Shown here piece after piece: positions 20,024-29,551 of a stretch of 64,000 bases of DNA. Source of the stretch: Tritrichomonas musculus. Its lineage: Eukaryota > Parabasalia > Tritrichomonadida > Tritrichomonadidae. The first letter of the stretch is position 1, and every line of letters begins with the position of its first letter. A program made the position numbers and the translations under genes. The DNA lies in contig JAPFFF010000014.1 in NCBI GenBank assembly GCA_039105265.1, positions 3,100,001 to 3,164,000 of the forward strand. Reading direction: 5' to 3'. The notes beneath the pieces were generated by a model. That model searched no databases and was not told where the DNA came from. It saw only the letters and a list, made by a program, of their open reading frames with translations.

Positions 20024-23000
20024 ATGAGTGCTGAAAACGTTGATGAAATTCGAACATTAATATTTTACTCGGTTGTTTCAAGACTTCTTGAATCAGTTGC
20101 TCCATATGTTTCATTTGTACTATCAGAATTCGAAAAAGAAAATAAAATTTCACATGATGGGGAAAGCACATATTCATCAGAATATTTGGATGAAAAGCTC
20201 GATGAACTTTTTCAACGATTTCCAAGGAAAATTCCTTTATACAAAGAAATTATTATCCAAATGACTGCAATGGCAGGATCGAATGTGACAGAGACAATAC
20301 ACTTTTTAACGAAAACTATCAAAGATATTTTACATAATACCGTTCCTTCAACACCATTTTTTCAATCTATTCAAGGATTTTGGCCATTTTTTGATCCTTA
20401 CGTACGACATCAAGCACTATTTTTATATTATTTCGGCCTTTTCTTTTTTTCAGATTTAACATGCCAGATTGTTGCAACTTATTCATATAAAGATTTTACT
20501 AATTTCGATGAAGATGAACATCTTCAAAATTCAAGCCATTCATATTATAAAAAAGAGATGAATAATTTAGAAAATGCTGTCAACTTTTTAACAAAAACTG
20601 GCCATAAACTAGCAATTTCAGAAAAAAAGCTTCCTAAAACATCTTTTGTCATAATTAAACAATGGTCAGTTATTTTTTCTATTTTATCTGAGCGAAATTT
20701 TGCTGAAGTATCACAACATTTTCAATTATTCAGCTCATTGGAAGATATATCATATCCAATATGCTTAATGCGATACATCAGACTTGATTTATCAGATTCT
20801 TTTTCATTAGGCTTATTTGAGGATATTTTGAATTTATTTAAATCTCATGCCAAAAAGAAGACCTTGACAAATTCAGCCCTTGAGTCATTAACCTGCATGA
20901 TATCAACTCTATCATATAAAGAAGATTTATACCAAAAAATTTATACATTTGCACGATCTGTTAAAAAAGAAAAAAATTTAGCTGAAGGATCCACTCTTCT
21001 TTCGTCGGCCGTTATACAGTATTTACCCAACAAATTCAATCGCTTGAATTATTTTCTTCAGAAAAGAATTCTTGCTCATGTAGCTAATAAAGAACAACTC
21101 CCAACCCTTTTGAAATGCTTTGAATTGTTTATTATTGGAAAAAATCGAGAACCATCAACTGAAATTTGGGAATGGGGACCAAAGACAAAAACATTTAAGA
21201 AGAATAGTTATTATTGCGATCATAGTTATCAATATTCAGCATTTGATCCATCAATCAGCAAAATTTATTTAAACTCACCATCAACAAACTCGTCTACTTC
21301 AAATTTCAATAGCATGAGTAGTGCAGTTTCAAATAGTAATATTAATTCACAACAACAACCTCTCACAAATTCTTCTTCACGAGATGTTTTATCAAACAGC
21401 AAGGAAACAATTAAATATGAATATATCATTTTAAATTCGGCACCCGATGTTTCGCAAGATGATCCAAAATCATTTACTAGTTTGTTTATGAATAATTTTT
21501 ATGCAAAAAGTGATTTTTCAGTTTGCCCACAATTATTTAAGAAAATTTTAATTCACTTGGCGTCTTTGAATTTCCAAGTTTTTATCGATACCTTTGTCAG
21601 AAAGACATTGGAATTAAGTTATGATGATCCACGCTTTATTACTTTGCTGATGCTTGTTCCATTAATTAATTCTGAGAATTTCAAAAGCAACGCCTTCAAG
21701 ACAGTTACTGATGAAATGGTAACAGATTTTGACCAGTTAATAAAACCTTATGTTATTGAAGCAACAATGAAATGTAAATCCGAAATTCAATCCAAATCAT
21801 CAAAACATGGAATTTGTATCAAAGAGTACGACATTTTTATGGATTCTTTAATTAATGAAGCCGATCAAAAATTGGATCAAACACTTGCTGAGTGGAAAGT
21901 TAGCGAATTCAAGCCAACAATCGTAAAACATAACCGCTCTGTCACAAGTCAAGGAGCATTTGATTTACCTGGCAAATTGATTCATGCATTACAATTCGTA
22001 ATTGACGACGAACAACTCAGTGATCCAAAATTCATTCAAATGCTCATTGAATTTGCAAGTTCAACTAATGACAACGTTTCATCAACAGCTTTTTCAATAT
22101 GTAATGAAATTGTACCGAAATATATAAGTAAATCAGAATACTTGAAAGTTTTGATGAACTCAATATCATTTGATAAAGATGTTGAATCAGTTTTCGTCAT
22201 ACTTTTATTAATCTATAGCTCACTTCGTTCAATTCATTCTCCTTCAAAGAAACCAGAAAATCCGAAATCGCCTGCACCAGTCATTCCAGTTACAAATTCT
22301 CCTCTTTCATCTCAACAACAACAACAACAACAGCAGCAACAACAACAGCCCCAGCAACAACAACCAAATTCTACTAATTCCACATATTCGACTACTGATG
22401 ACAGTAACTCATCGAAAGAATTAAATTCCGTTGCTTCCGTTTCAACAGTTTACAACGAGATGACAGACAATAATAAAGAAGAAATATTAAATAAAAATCA
22501 CGAACCAACTCCAATTGATGAAGATTTCTTACATGATCTAGAATCAATTGTTTTCATTTGTCATTCTTCTATGTTCCCAATGACAAGACATCTTGTCTTT
22601 ATAATTCTTCGTAAGATCAATCAATTGCTTCATAATCATGGAATCATTAGCTATTGTCAAAAACGAACTTCAATTATAGAAAAGAAAGCCAAGATGAAAA
22701 TTTTACTTAATAAGATTCCCAAGAAACTTGAACCAATATCATCACCACCGATTAAAATTGCTTTAGAAACTGTCATTTTGAGTCACTATTATGAAATTTG
22801 GCTTTTCTTTTTGTCAGAAATAATGAATACATTAATTGAAGTCAATTACACACCATTATTCAAAAGAATTGACAAAATTAGACCAATGGCACTTCAATTA
22901 ATTGAAGATACAGAAAAGCCTTTTTGGAATAGAAATAAAAATCTTACTGGAATTCTGATTATTATATTAGATCCACTTTTTTACAAAAAGTACTTATTAA

Positions 23001-26000
23001 GAATAATGTCTCTAGCATCAAGTAATATGAGCAATAAGAAGGACTCTGGACTTAACGTTAGTCAAAAAGACAAAGAAAATAGGAGAAGATATTTAAATGA
23101 AGCTAATCAAGACTTTTCTGACAACAGTGAAGAAGATGAAGAAGAAGAAAGTGAAGGTAATTATAATCGTATTGATACTAACGATGGTAATAGTAACATA
23201 CCTCTAACTACTTATTTATCAAATATTTTAGTTTCTTCTAATCTTTTAAGTTTCAGTTTGGCTGATCAATTTGAGCCTTTTAATAAAGAAAATGAAGACA
23301 AAAGAGGCTATGTTTGCCAAATAATGAATAATCTCCTTTGTTCTAATGATGAAAATCTATCAAAAATAGGATTTTCTGTAATTCCTCATCTTCATTTTTC
23401 TTTATTGGCACCACTTATCGATGTTCTTGCAAAAGTTCCATCTGAAAGATTAGTAGATGCTACACAGACACTTTCTATTGTTTTTCGTCTTCCTGAGATT
23501 GATAAAAATTTCTTTATTCATAATTTCATGCGAATAACGAGATTTTTGAATACTTTACATGATACCTTCTTGAAAAAATCAATCAATGGTTTATATACAA
23601 TTGATTGGAATTCAAAAATGCAAGAAGTTTTAGATAAGTTTTCACCACATCTACTTAATTATTGTATAATAATCATGTTCACTTTTTCAGCATATAAAGA
23701 TGGAATTACTGATGCTGAATGGCCAATGACAACAAGAGCAATTGTATTTCGGTTTTTGATAAATTGGGCGATAACAACAAGTTCAAATTTGAAATCATTA
23801 CGAGGATATGCTGAATTAGCTTTAGCCACACTTGCTCGTGTTGGCCCATTCTTTACTGACCCAAGATTTATTGATGATAGAGCTATTGATTTATTTGGAT
23901 CAATGGAACTTAACGGTGTCTTAATTCTTAAAAATTTAATTGTAAATCAATATGACGTCTTTCTAAAAATATTCATCAAAGCATGCTACACACAACCAAA
24001 TTCAATTGCAGATTTATATTTCGATGCAATCGTTGACACTATAACTTCAACAAAACCCGAATACGCTTCTAATGAGGTGAATAGTGATGATAGCTTTTCT
24101 AATCGACCTGGTCTCCCAGTTCCAAATAAAAACAAATATCATATTGAAATTATCACACATTACATTGGTGATTTAATATTATTATCTCAAGTTTTTTATC
24201 AAAAAGAAAATGCTCGTTCTACCGATTTAATTCTCAATTATTTAACAATTAGCAATTTGAATCTCAATACAAATGAAATCAAGACGAAAGCTTCTGATCC
24301 AAAAATGATTCCGTCAATTTTCCCATTTGCAACAGAAGCTGTTTTTCATGCATTCTTCAAATTAATGCGAAAATTAAAAGGAAAGATTCGTGTTCCTTAC
24401 AAATGCATTGTTGAAGCCGTTCGTCCTTGGACCAAAATGATTCGATTATTACCAATGCAATTGAATTGTTCAGCATCAATTTTACCGCAATTTCATTATT
24501 ACACACCTTATACATTTGTAAAGACATTAATTGATGCGACTGACCCATCCAATGATGATCTATTTCGATTGATGACTACTTTATGGATTGATTTAGCTCA
24601 ATCACCAGATAATATTAATGTTATTCCACTTTTTATATCATCACCGCATTCTTTGTCAGAAGTTGTTGATGATTCGATTGCCAAAATGTTCACAGCATTA
24701 TTAAATACATATCCACGCCGATGTATGGAAGAAATTGTCTCCAAATGCTCATTTGCATACTATTATTATACAACTAAATGCTTAAATGAGTCCTTTACCG
24801 TAAGAGAAAAATGGCTCAGCCAAATGCTTGTTCATAGTGTTCATCGAAGTTGGAAAGTTTTGTCTAATTTTGTTCCAGTAATTCTTCATTTTGCATTCAT
24901 TTTCAGAAGTTCTTCAACAACTTTCTTATTCGAAGTTTTATGTCGTAAAATGAATGTTGAATTTACTGAAGGTTGCCTTGATTTATCAACAAATACTTTT
25001 ATTGAACAAGTTAATCAATTTATATCAAGAATGAGCGATGAAGAAGTATTAGAATGGGGAAATGAAGCACTCAAATGGTTTTTGGGAAGCGAAGATGTAG
25101 AAATTGCGGTTACTTCGTTACAAATATATAATCAGATTAAAAAACCGTTTGATCCATCACTTGTTTTATCGGTAATAAAAACGGTTTCTTATCATATTGA
25201 ACATTCTAAAGATAAATTAAAGTTATTGATTCGACTTACCAAAGATAGTTTTCAGATCTTTAATATTTATGAAGCTTATTATCGTGCATTATTAAATGAT
25301 AGTAATTCGAATTTATCAAGCTCTGATAAAGACAAGAAAGGTTTTAATGATCTCGATTCAGCTCATATAGCATTTAATTATACATTCAGTTTCCTTGACT
25401 GCAGAGTTTTTGTTGAGTCAGATTTCACAAAAGATGCACTAAAGATTGTTCATCGAGCTATGAAATATCCAGATTTAATTCAAGTTATATTAAACAATAC
25501 AATCTCATTCTTAAGACCAATGCTTTTAATCATTGAAGTTAACAGCAATGCTCAAAAAATCATTGATATGGCCTTTTCAAAGACTAAGAAAGAAGAATTG
25601 TTTATGATCATTGCGCCAGTTAAAAAGACATTTCCTCAACTTTTCCCATCTTGCCCACCATTCGAAAAACTCATCTCAAAAGTCAGCGAGAATGGAAAAT
25701 CGGCAGCACTAGTTCACTATTCAATGATGGCAACCACGGCATCACGAAGTGTTTTGAACAACATTTTCGAAATATCAGACTTGATAGTTAACAGCATTAA
25801 ATTAACAGTCAACAATAATATTCCTCTTGCTAAACTTTATCAAGCTGCTCTCAGGGCAATCAATAAGTGCCACTCTGCAATTGATTTTGTTCGAAGCATT
25901 TGTGAAAAAGATCCTACCGTTGCAGCAGTCAATATTGTTGATGTGTATGAATGGGACAGACCAATTGACTATGTTAATCGTTCGATTAAACTTTTAATTA

Positions 26001-26776
26001 AGCAAATCGAAGAAGGATCTGAAAAAGAGATGTCAACAGGTTCGACTGTTTCGAGGTCGACTTCAGCTGATAAATCAACATCGCCTTCGAAAGAGCTAAA
26101 AGCTTTAAAAACAACTTATCATTCACCAAAGTCTGCTTCAATATCTAATATTGCAGCAGCAGCAGCAGAAGCTGAAAGAAATCATAGTAAAGAAAAAGTT
26201 GGAGAAATGGATCATTCTGCTTCTATGGTTTTTTCAAAAGGACGAGGTTCAGACATGACATCGTTCTCATCTTTCTCATCTCCTCAATCAATTGTAACAA
26301 TCACTGATTTTCACTCTTATATAGCTGCCCAAAACATTCTTTATGCGGATACTCCACCAAAAGTCATTCCATTCTCAACACAAGCTGATATTATTGAAGG
26401 AATGAAAAAATTACCACCTCCAAAGAAACCTTCGTTGAAAATCAAATTGAAAGCGAAATCAAAATTGAAGAATGGATCACCAATTGGATCAAGAGTGAAA
26501 CCACATACACAGAAGAAGATAACAACTCCTTTACTTGCATCAAAGAAAAGATCTTCTAGCGCTTCTCTCTCTCCAACAAAAAGTTCACCAAATATTTACC
26601 AGAGCAGTTCTGGCAAATTCACGATTCCTGAATCAGTTTCGATCACTTTTAATGAACAACAGAATAATACATCAACTATTGGACCACTTATTCATCCGAA
26701 AGAATTGATCTTAGAACCAGCAACATTGCTTGTTTTTAATGATGTTAAAGAAGAAGAATCTCTATCTTTTGAATAA
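20024..26776 (+). CDS. Furry / Mor2 / Tao3-type cell-morphogenesis scaffold
   Basis: 2250 residues, almost entirely HEAT/ARM-like helices. Support for the Furry family: KACYTQPNSIADLYFDAIVD (about residue 1320) matches the conserved DRCYTGS--VA-GCFKAI block of Furry/Tao3, preceded by a R-L--W--------L--YAELAL--L-R-GPFF segment (about 1240-1280), and an N-terminal region with the family's ~200-residue helical start. Furry proteins are giant scaffolds that bind and activate NDR/LATS-type kinases with Mob, controlling polarity, cytokinesis and the cortex. Low-complexity inserts interrupt the scaffold: poly-Gln at about 764-783, an acidic stretch near 1035, and a basic Ser-rich tail after ~2000. 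Start ATG at 20024; no introns. Length is shorter than the animal ~3000 but close to fungal Tao3/Mor2. Confidence 0.75.
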   Translation: MSAENVDEIRTLIFYSVVSRLLESVAPYVSFVLSEFEKENKISHDGESTYSSEYLDEKLDELFQRFPRKIPLYKEIIIQMTAMAGSNVTETIHFLTKTIKDILHNTVPSTPFFQSIQGFWPFFDPYVRHQALFLYYFGLFFFSDLTCQIVATYSYKDFTNFDEDEHLQNSSHSYYKKEMNNLENAVNFLTKTGHKLAISEKKLPKTSFVIIKQWSVIFSILSERNFAEVSQHFQLFSSLEDISYPICLMRYIRLDLSDSFSLGLFEDILNLFKSHAKKKTLTNSALESLTCMISTLSYKEDLYQKIYTFARSVKKEKNLAEGSTLLSSAVIQYLPNKFNRLNYFLQKRILAHVANKEQLPTLLKCFELFIIGKNREPSTEIWEWGPKTKTFKKNSYYCDHSYQYSAFDPSISKIYLNSPSTNSSTSNFNSMSSAVSNSNINSQQQPLTNSSSRDVLSNSKETIKYEYIILNSAPDVSQDDPKSFTSLFMNNFYAKSDFSVCPQLFKKILIHLASLNFQVFIDTFVRKTLELSYDDPRFITLLMLVPLINSENFKSNAFKTVTDEMVTDFDQLIKPYVIEATMKCKSEIQSKSSKHGICIKEYDIFMDSLINEADQKLDQTLAEWKVSEFKPTIVKHNRSVTSQGAFDLPGKLIHALQFVIDDEQLSDPKFIQMLIEFASSTNDNVSSTAFSICNEIVPKYISKSEYLKVLMNSISFDKDVESVFVILLLIYSSLRSIHSPSKKPENPKSPAPVIPVTNSPLSSQQQQQQQQQQQQPQQQQPNSTNSTYSTTDDSNSSKELNSVASVSTVYNEMTDNNKEEILNKNHEPTPIDEDFLHDLESIVFICHSSMFPMTRHLVFIILRKINQLLHNHGIISYCQKRTSIIEKKAKMKILLNKIPKKLEPISSPPIKIALETVILSHYYEIWLFFLSEIMNTLIEVNYTPLFKRIDKIRPMALQLIEDTEKPFWNRNKNLTGILIIILDPLFYKKYLLRIMSLASSNMSNKKDSGLNVSQKDKENRRRYLNEANQDFSDNSEEDEEEESEGNYNRIDTNDGNSNIPLTTYLSNILVSSNLLSFSLADQFEPFNKENEDKRGYVCQIMNNLLCSNDENLSKIGFSVIPHLHFSLLAPLIDVLAKVPSERLVDATQTLSIVFRLPEIDKNFFIHNFMRITRFLNTLHDTFLKKSINGLYTIDWNSKMQEVLDKFSPHLLNYCIIIMFTFSAYKDGITDAEWPMTTRAIVFRFLINWAITTSSNLKSLRGYAELALATLARVGPFFTDPRFIDDRAIDLFGSMELNGVLILKNLIVNQYDVFLKIFIKACYTQPNSIADLYFDAIVDTITSTKPEYASNEVNSDDSFSNRPGLPVPNKNKYHIEIITHYIGDLILLSQVFYQKENARSTDLILNYLTISNLNLNTNEIKTKASDPKMIPSIFPFATEAVFHAFFKLMRKLKGKIRVPYKCIVEAVRPWTKMIRLLPMQLNCSASILPQFHYYTPYTFVKTLIDATDPSNDDLFRLMTTLWIDLAQSPDNINVIPLFISSPHSLSEVVDDSIAKMFTALLNTYPRRCMEEIVSKCSFAYYYYTTKCLNESFTVREKWLSQMLVHSVHRSWKVLSNFVPVILHFAFIFRSSSTTFLFEVLCRKMNVEFTEGCLDLSTNTFIEQVNQFISRMSDEEVLEWGNEALKWFLGSEDVEIAVTSLQIYNQIKKPFDPSLVLSVIKTVSYHIEHSKDKLKLLIRLTKDSFQIFNIYEAYYRALLNDSNSNLSSSDKDKKGFNDLDSAHIAFNYTFSFLDCRVFVESDFTKDALKIVHRAMKYPDLIQVILNNTISFLRPMLLIIEVNSNAQKIIDMAFSKTKKEELFMIIAPVKKTFPQLFPSCPPFEKLISKVSENGKSAALVHYSMMATTASRSVLNNIFEISDLIVNSIKLTVNNNIPLAKLYQAALRAINKCHSAIDFVRSICEKDPTVAAVNIVDVYEWDRPIDYVNRSIKLLIKQIEEGSEKEMSTGSTVSRSTSADKSTSPSKELKALKTTYHSPKSASISNIAAAAAEAERNHSKEKVGEMDHSASMVFSKGRGSDMTSFSSFSSPQSIVTITDFHSYIAAQNILYADTPPKVIPFSTQADIIEGMKKLPPPKKPSLKIKLKAKSKLKNGSPIGSRVKPHTQKKITTPLLASKKRSSSASLSPTKSSPNIYQSSSGKFTIPESVSITFNEQQNNTSTIGPLIHPKELILEPATLLVFNDVKEEESLSFE

Positions 26777-27212
26777 TTATATTTATATTAATATTATTTT
26801 ATTATTTAAAGTTATGTTTTCAAACGCCAACTTTATTTTTGTATTTTATAAATAAGAATAATTTCAAAAGTTCTTACAGTTTCCATTCGACAACATTGAA
26901 ATTTTCAATTTGAAAATACGAATTATTAAAACATTTGAAAAGCGTTGAGAATTTATCTCAGTAAAATGAACTAGCTATCAAAACATGATGCTGAATTTTC
27001 GAAAATTCAGCCCAAATTAAGATTGAAGACGATATAAATTGAAACTTTTCAATAGTTTATAAAAAATACAACGACTTTATAGGATAATGATAATTTATTA
27101 AATATTTAATTCTAAGTCTAACTAAAAGCATTTTGAAAAAAGCAATACCAATTTATTCATTAATGAATCATTAATCAAACAAATCAAAAGTAAAAATAAA
27201 GATTTTTTCATC
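26777..27212. other. Convergent intergenic spacer
   Basis: Lies between the 3' ends of the Furry-like gene and IFT46. No further gene is visible; a GAATTTTCGAAAATTC palindrome sits near 26995. Confidence 0.4.
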
Positions 27213-28298
27213 TTATGTTTTTGGAGTTGACCCTCTTGAGTTTGAGTTTGCAATGAAATATGTATTTTCTTTAAACTGTTGATAAAGAGAGAAAAGGACA
27301 TGCAAAGATTCAACAATATTCCCTTTGACAGGTATATCAAGCATGGCGCATATTACCTTGATATATTCTTCTGTAGAAAGGTCCAATTCGGCGTTTGGCA
27401 ATGGAAGTGAATCAAATGCTTTTTCAAGTTCTTCTGGCCAAAATTCCATCAATTCTTCCATATCTGGCATTTTGTAGCTATAAACCATGTTTGGCGCTGC
27501 TCGATTTCTAGATATGTCATCATATGATTCGAGAAAAGATGTTAGGCTCTTTGGATTTTTTTCTGGTTCTTCAATAAAACCTATATATCCATCACCTTCA
27601 TTTGAAGTAGAATTGACAACATTGAATTTTTCACGTAATTGCATACGTAGAATCTGTGGATTTGCACACCCAATTGTAGGCTCATCTAAAATTGTCAAAC
27701 CCAAAGGATCTTGTTCACCATCAGGTCGTGGAACTTTAATAAACGCATCAATAGCTCCAATTGATGGAACCAACTCAGGTAGAAATGGCTTATAATGCGG
27801 CGATATTTCAAGCGGTGGAGGTTGAAACTTTGAAATTAATGAAAAAACTTGGCTGAGTTCTGGCGTTGTAGCAGCATTAGTATCCGAAAAATCTGGAACA
27901 TTTGGTCTAGGGCTAAAATTATGTTGATCATCCATATCGTTATTAAACATTTGGCCATTGTTGAAACTGAAATCGCCAAAATTATTATTGTTGCTTGGGT
28001 TGAGACCCATTCCCATTCCCATATAATTATTATTGTTAATACCAGAATTAGAATTTCCGTTATCTTGAAAATTTAGTTCGAAACTTGCCAGCGGATCATT
28101 TTTATTGTTTGAGTTAATAGTCGTAAGAGACTGAAAATTCGGCGGAGGATCATTCGGATCTGGTCTTGGCGAATATAATTCGGGGTCAGGATCAGGATCA
28201 GAGTCAAATTTGATAGTTTGATCGTAAACTGAATTTGGCTGGATCGTTGGTTCGTCTCCATCTTCGCCTGGATTGGTATCATTGCCATTAAACGCCAT
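27213..28298 (-). CDS. IFT46: Intraflagellar transport protein 46 homologue
   Basis: 361 residues from the ATG at 28298. The N-terminal half is disordered, Asn/Pro/Asp-rich (DPDPDPELYSPRPDPNDPPP). From about residue 150 the conserved IFT46 domain is clear: LISKFQPPPLEISPHYKPFL, then PSIGAIDAFIKVPRPDG, LGLTILDEP, EKNPKSLTSFLESYDDI, MPDMEELMEFWPEELE and EEYIKVICAMLDIPV...SLHVLFSLYQQFKEN, in the same order as animal and algal IFT46. IFT46 is a core IFT-B subunit that links IFT52 and is needed to carry outer dynein arms into flagella. Its presence fits a flagellated cell. Its convergent neighbour is the Furry-like gene; BBS2, another ciliary gene, lies 4 kb away. The N-terminal low-complexity region is probably the least conserved part. 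Confidence 0.93.
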   Translation of the reverse strand: MAFNGNDTNPGEDGDEPTIQPNSVYDQTIKFDSDPDPDPELYSPRPDPNDPPPNFQSLTTINSNNKNDPLASFELNFQDNGNSNSGINNNNYMGMGMGLNPSNNNNFGDFSFNNGQMFNNDMDDQHNFSPRPNVPDFSDTNAATTPELSQVFSLISKFQPPPLEISPHYKPFLPELVPSIGAIDAFIKVPRPDGEQDPLGLTILDEPTIGCANPQILRMQLREKFNVVNSTSNEGDGYIGFIEEPEKNPKSLTSFLESYDDISRNRAAPNMVYSYKMPDMEELMEFWPEELEKAFDSLPLPNAELDLSTEEYIKVICAMLDIPVKGNIVESLHVLFSLYQQFKENTYFIANSNSRGSTPKT

Positions 28299-28899
28299 CT
28301 TTAAATTTTATTTGTATTGTTTGAGAGTACTTTCAAAAAGAAAGCCAATCACGATTAAAATTTTCTCTCAATATTTTTCAAAGAAAATACTTCATAGATT
28401 TCATATTAAAAAGATTCATTGGCAGCATTTTTTGTAATTCTATTTCTCAAAAAGCTTTTATGTCTTTTTATTCAATTTAAATTCGTTTTTTTATTCATCG
28501 ATAATAACGAGTTTATGGACTTTTTTTTTTATTTTATTATGAGTTAAAAAATATTGATTTTTTTTTAAAAAAACTATTTTTTGAAATAATTTCTCTTCAG
28601 ATGATAATATAGTTAAATATTATTTAATTATATTATATAAAGTGAGCAAATTCAAAGTTTTAATACAATGAATGCATTATAAAAGGCCACAAATATATAT
28701 TTTTTTTGAATTAAAACTTCCATTCATCAAATTAGAATTTTTAAAATGATATATTTGAAATAGAATAGCTTATTATGTCAATGAAAACAATGCTATATGA
28801 TATAATAATGAAATATAATTATTGCAAATACACTCATTTCATATTTTTTTTTCAATAAAATCTTCATACTCATCATAATGCCGTTTAATATTTTATCAA
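28299..28899. other. Divergent spacer between IFT46 and a small helical gene
   Basis: AT-rich and without coding signal. A short hairpin of T and A runs lies near 28555-28580. The promoters of both flanking genes should be here; TCATACT, TCATCAT and TCATAAT just before the right-hand ATG resemble the trichomonad initiator. Confidence 0.35.
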
Positions 28900-29418
28900 A
28901 TGACTGAAGCTCAAACAAATGTCGATAAAATTAATAGTTTCCTTGCTCATTTAGATAGCCAATATGAAAAAATGAATGCGGGAAATTTTGAAAGTTATAC
29001 GGACTCATCAATTCAATCTCTTAACTCTCCTAAAAAAAATACTACACAAGATATCCCCACACCATCCATACCACAAGAACCATCAAATGCTAAATCAAAT
29101 AATTTCCAATCACAACAACCTCAAAATCAAAATATTAACCAATCTTCTCAATCAATTAAAAACCAACAAAAAAGTCAATCTTTAATTTCAACTCCAAACC
29201 ATATTTCGCCTCAAGATGAAATTGAACACAATTTGATTGACGATGCAACAAGAAAAAATCGATCATGGTGCGAAAGATCTCTTGAACAACTTGAAATGAC
29301 AATCCAATTATTAGATCAATGCTTAGACAATGATTTAAAAGATTTGAGTAGACAACAAAATGTAATAAATCTTTGCAAAAAGCAAATAGATGAGGTTAAA
29401 AAAATTTATCCCATATAA
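28900..29418 (+). CDS. Small helical protein, unknown function
   Basis: 172 residues from the ATG at 28900. A short N-terminal helix (VDKINSFLAHLDSQYEKM) is followed by ~75 residues of Gln/Asn/Ser-rich linker and a C-terminal ~60-residue helix, RSWCERSLEQLEMTIQLLDQ..., with heptad-like hydrophobic spacing suggesting a coiled coil. No family recognised. It ends only 133 bp from the convergent VWA-E2-U-box gene. The composition outside the two helices is linker-like, so the helices are probably the functional binding parts. Real-gene status rests on the ATG, length and clean reading. Confidence 0.6.
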   Translation: MTEAQTNVDKINSFLAHLDSQYEKMNAGNFESYTDSSIQSLNSPKKNTTQDIPTPSIPQEPSNAKSNNFQSQQPQNQNINQSSQSIKNQQKSQSLISTPNHISPQDEIEHNLIDDATRKNRSWCERSLEQLEMTIQLLDQCLDNDLKDLSRQQNVINLCKKQIDEVKKIYPI

Positions 29419-29551
29419 AAGAGGAGGAATTTTATGAATATGAATTAATAGATCAGCGTTTTATTTTTTTTTTTTTTATCATTAACTATGTTTGATTTGT
29501 TTTATAAATAATTTAAATCGAAAATTTTAACTTAATGTTTTTATTATAATT

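Noticed and set aside
24357-24548. Minus-strand frames inside the Furry-like and BEACH genes
   Set aside because: Shadows of long genes, without motifs or starts of their own.
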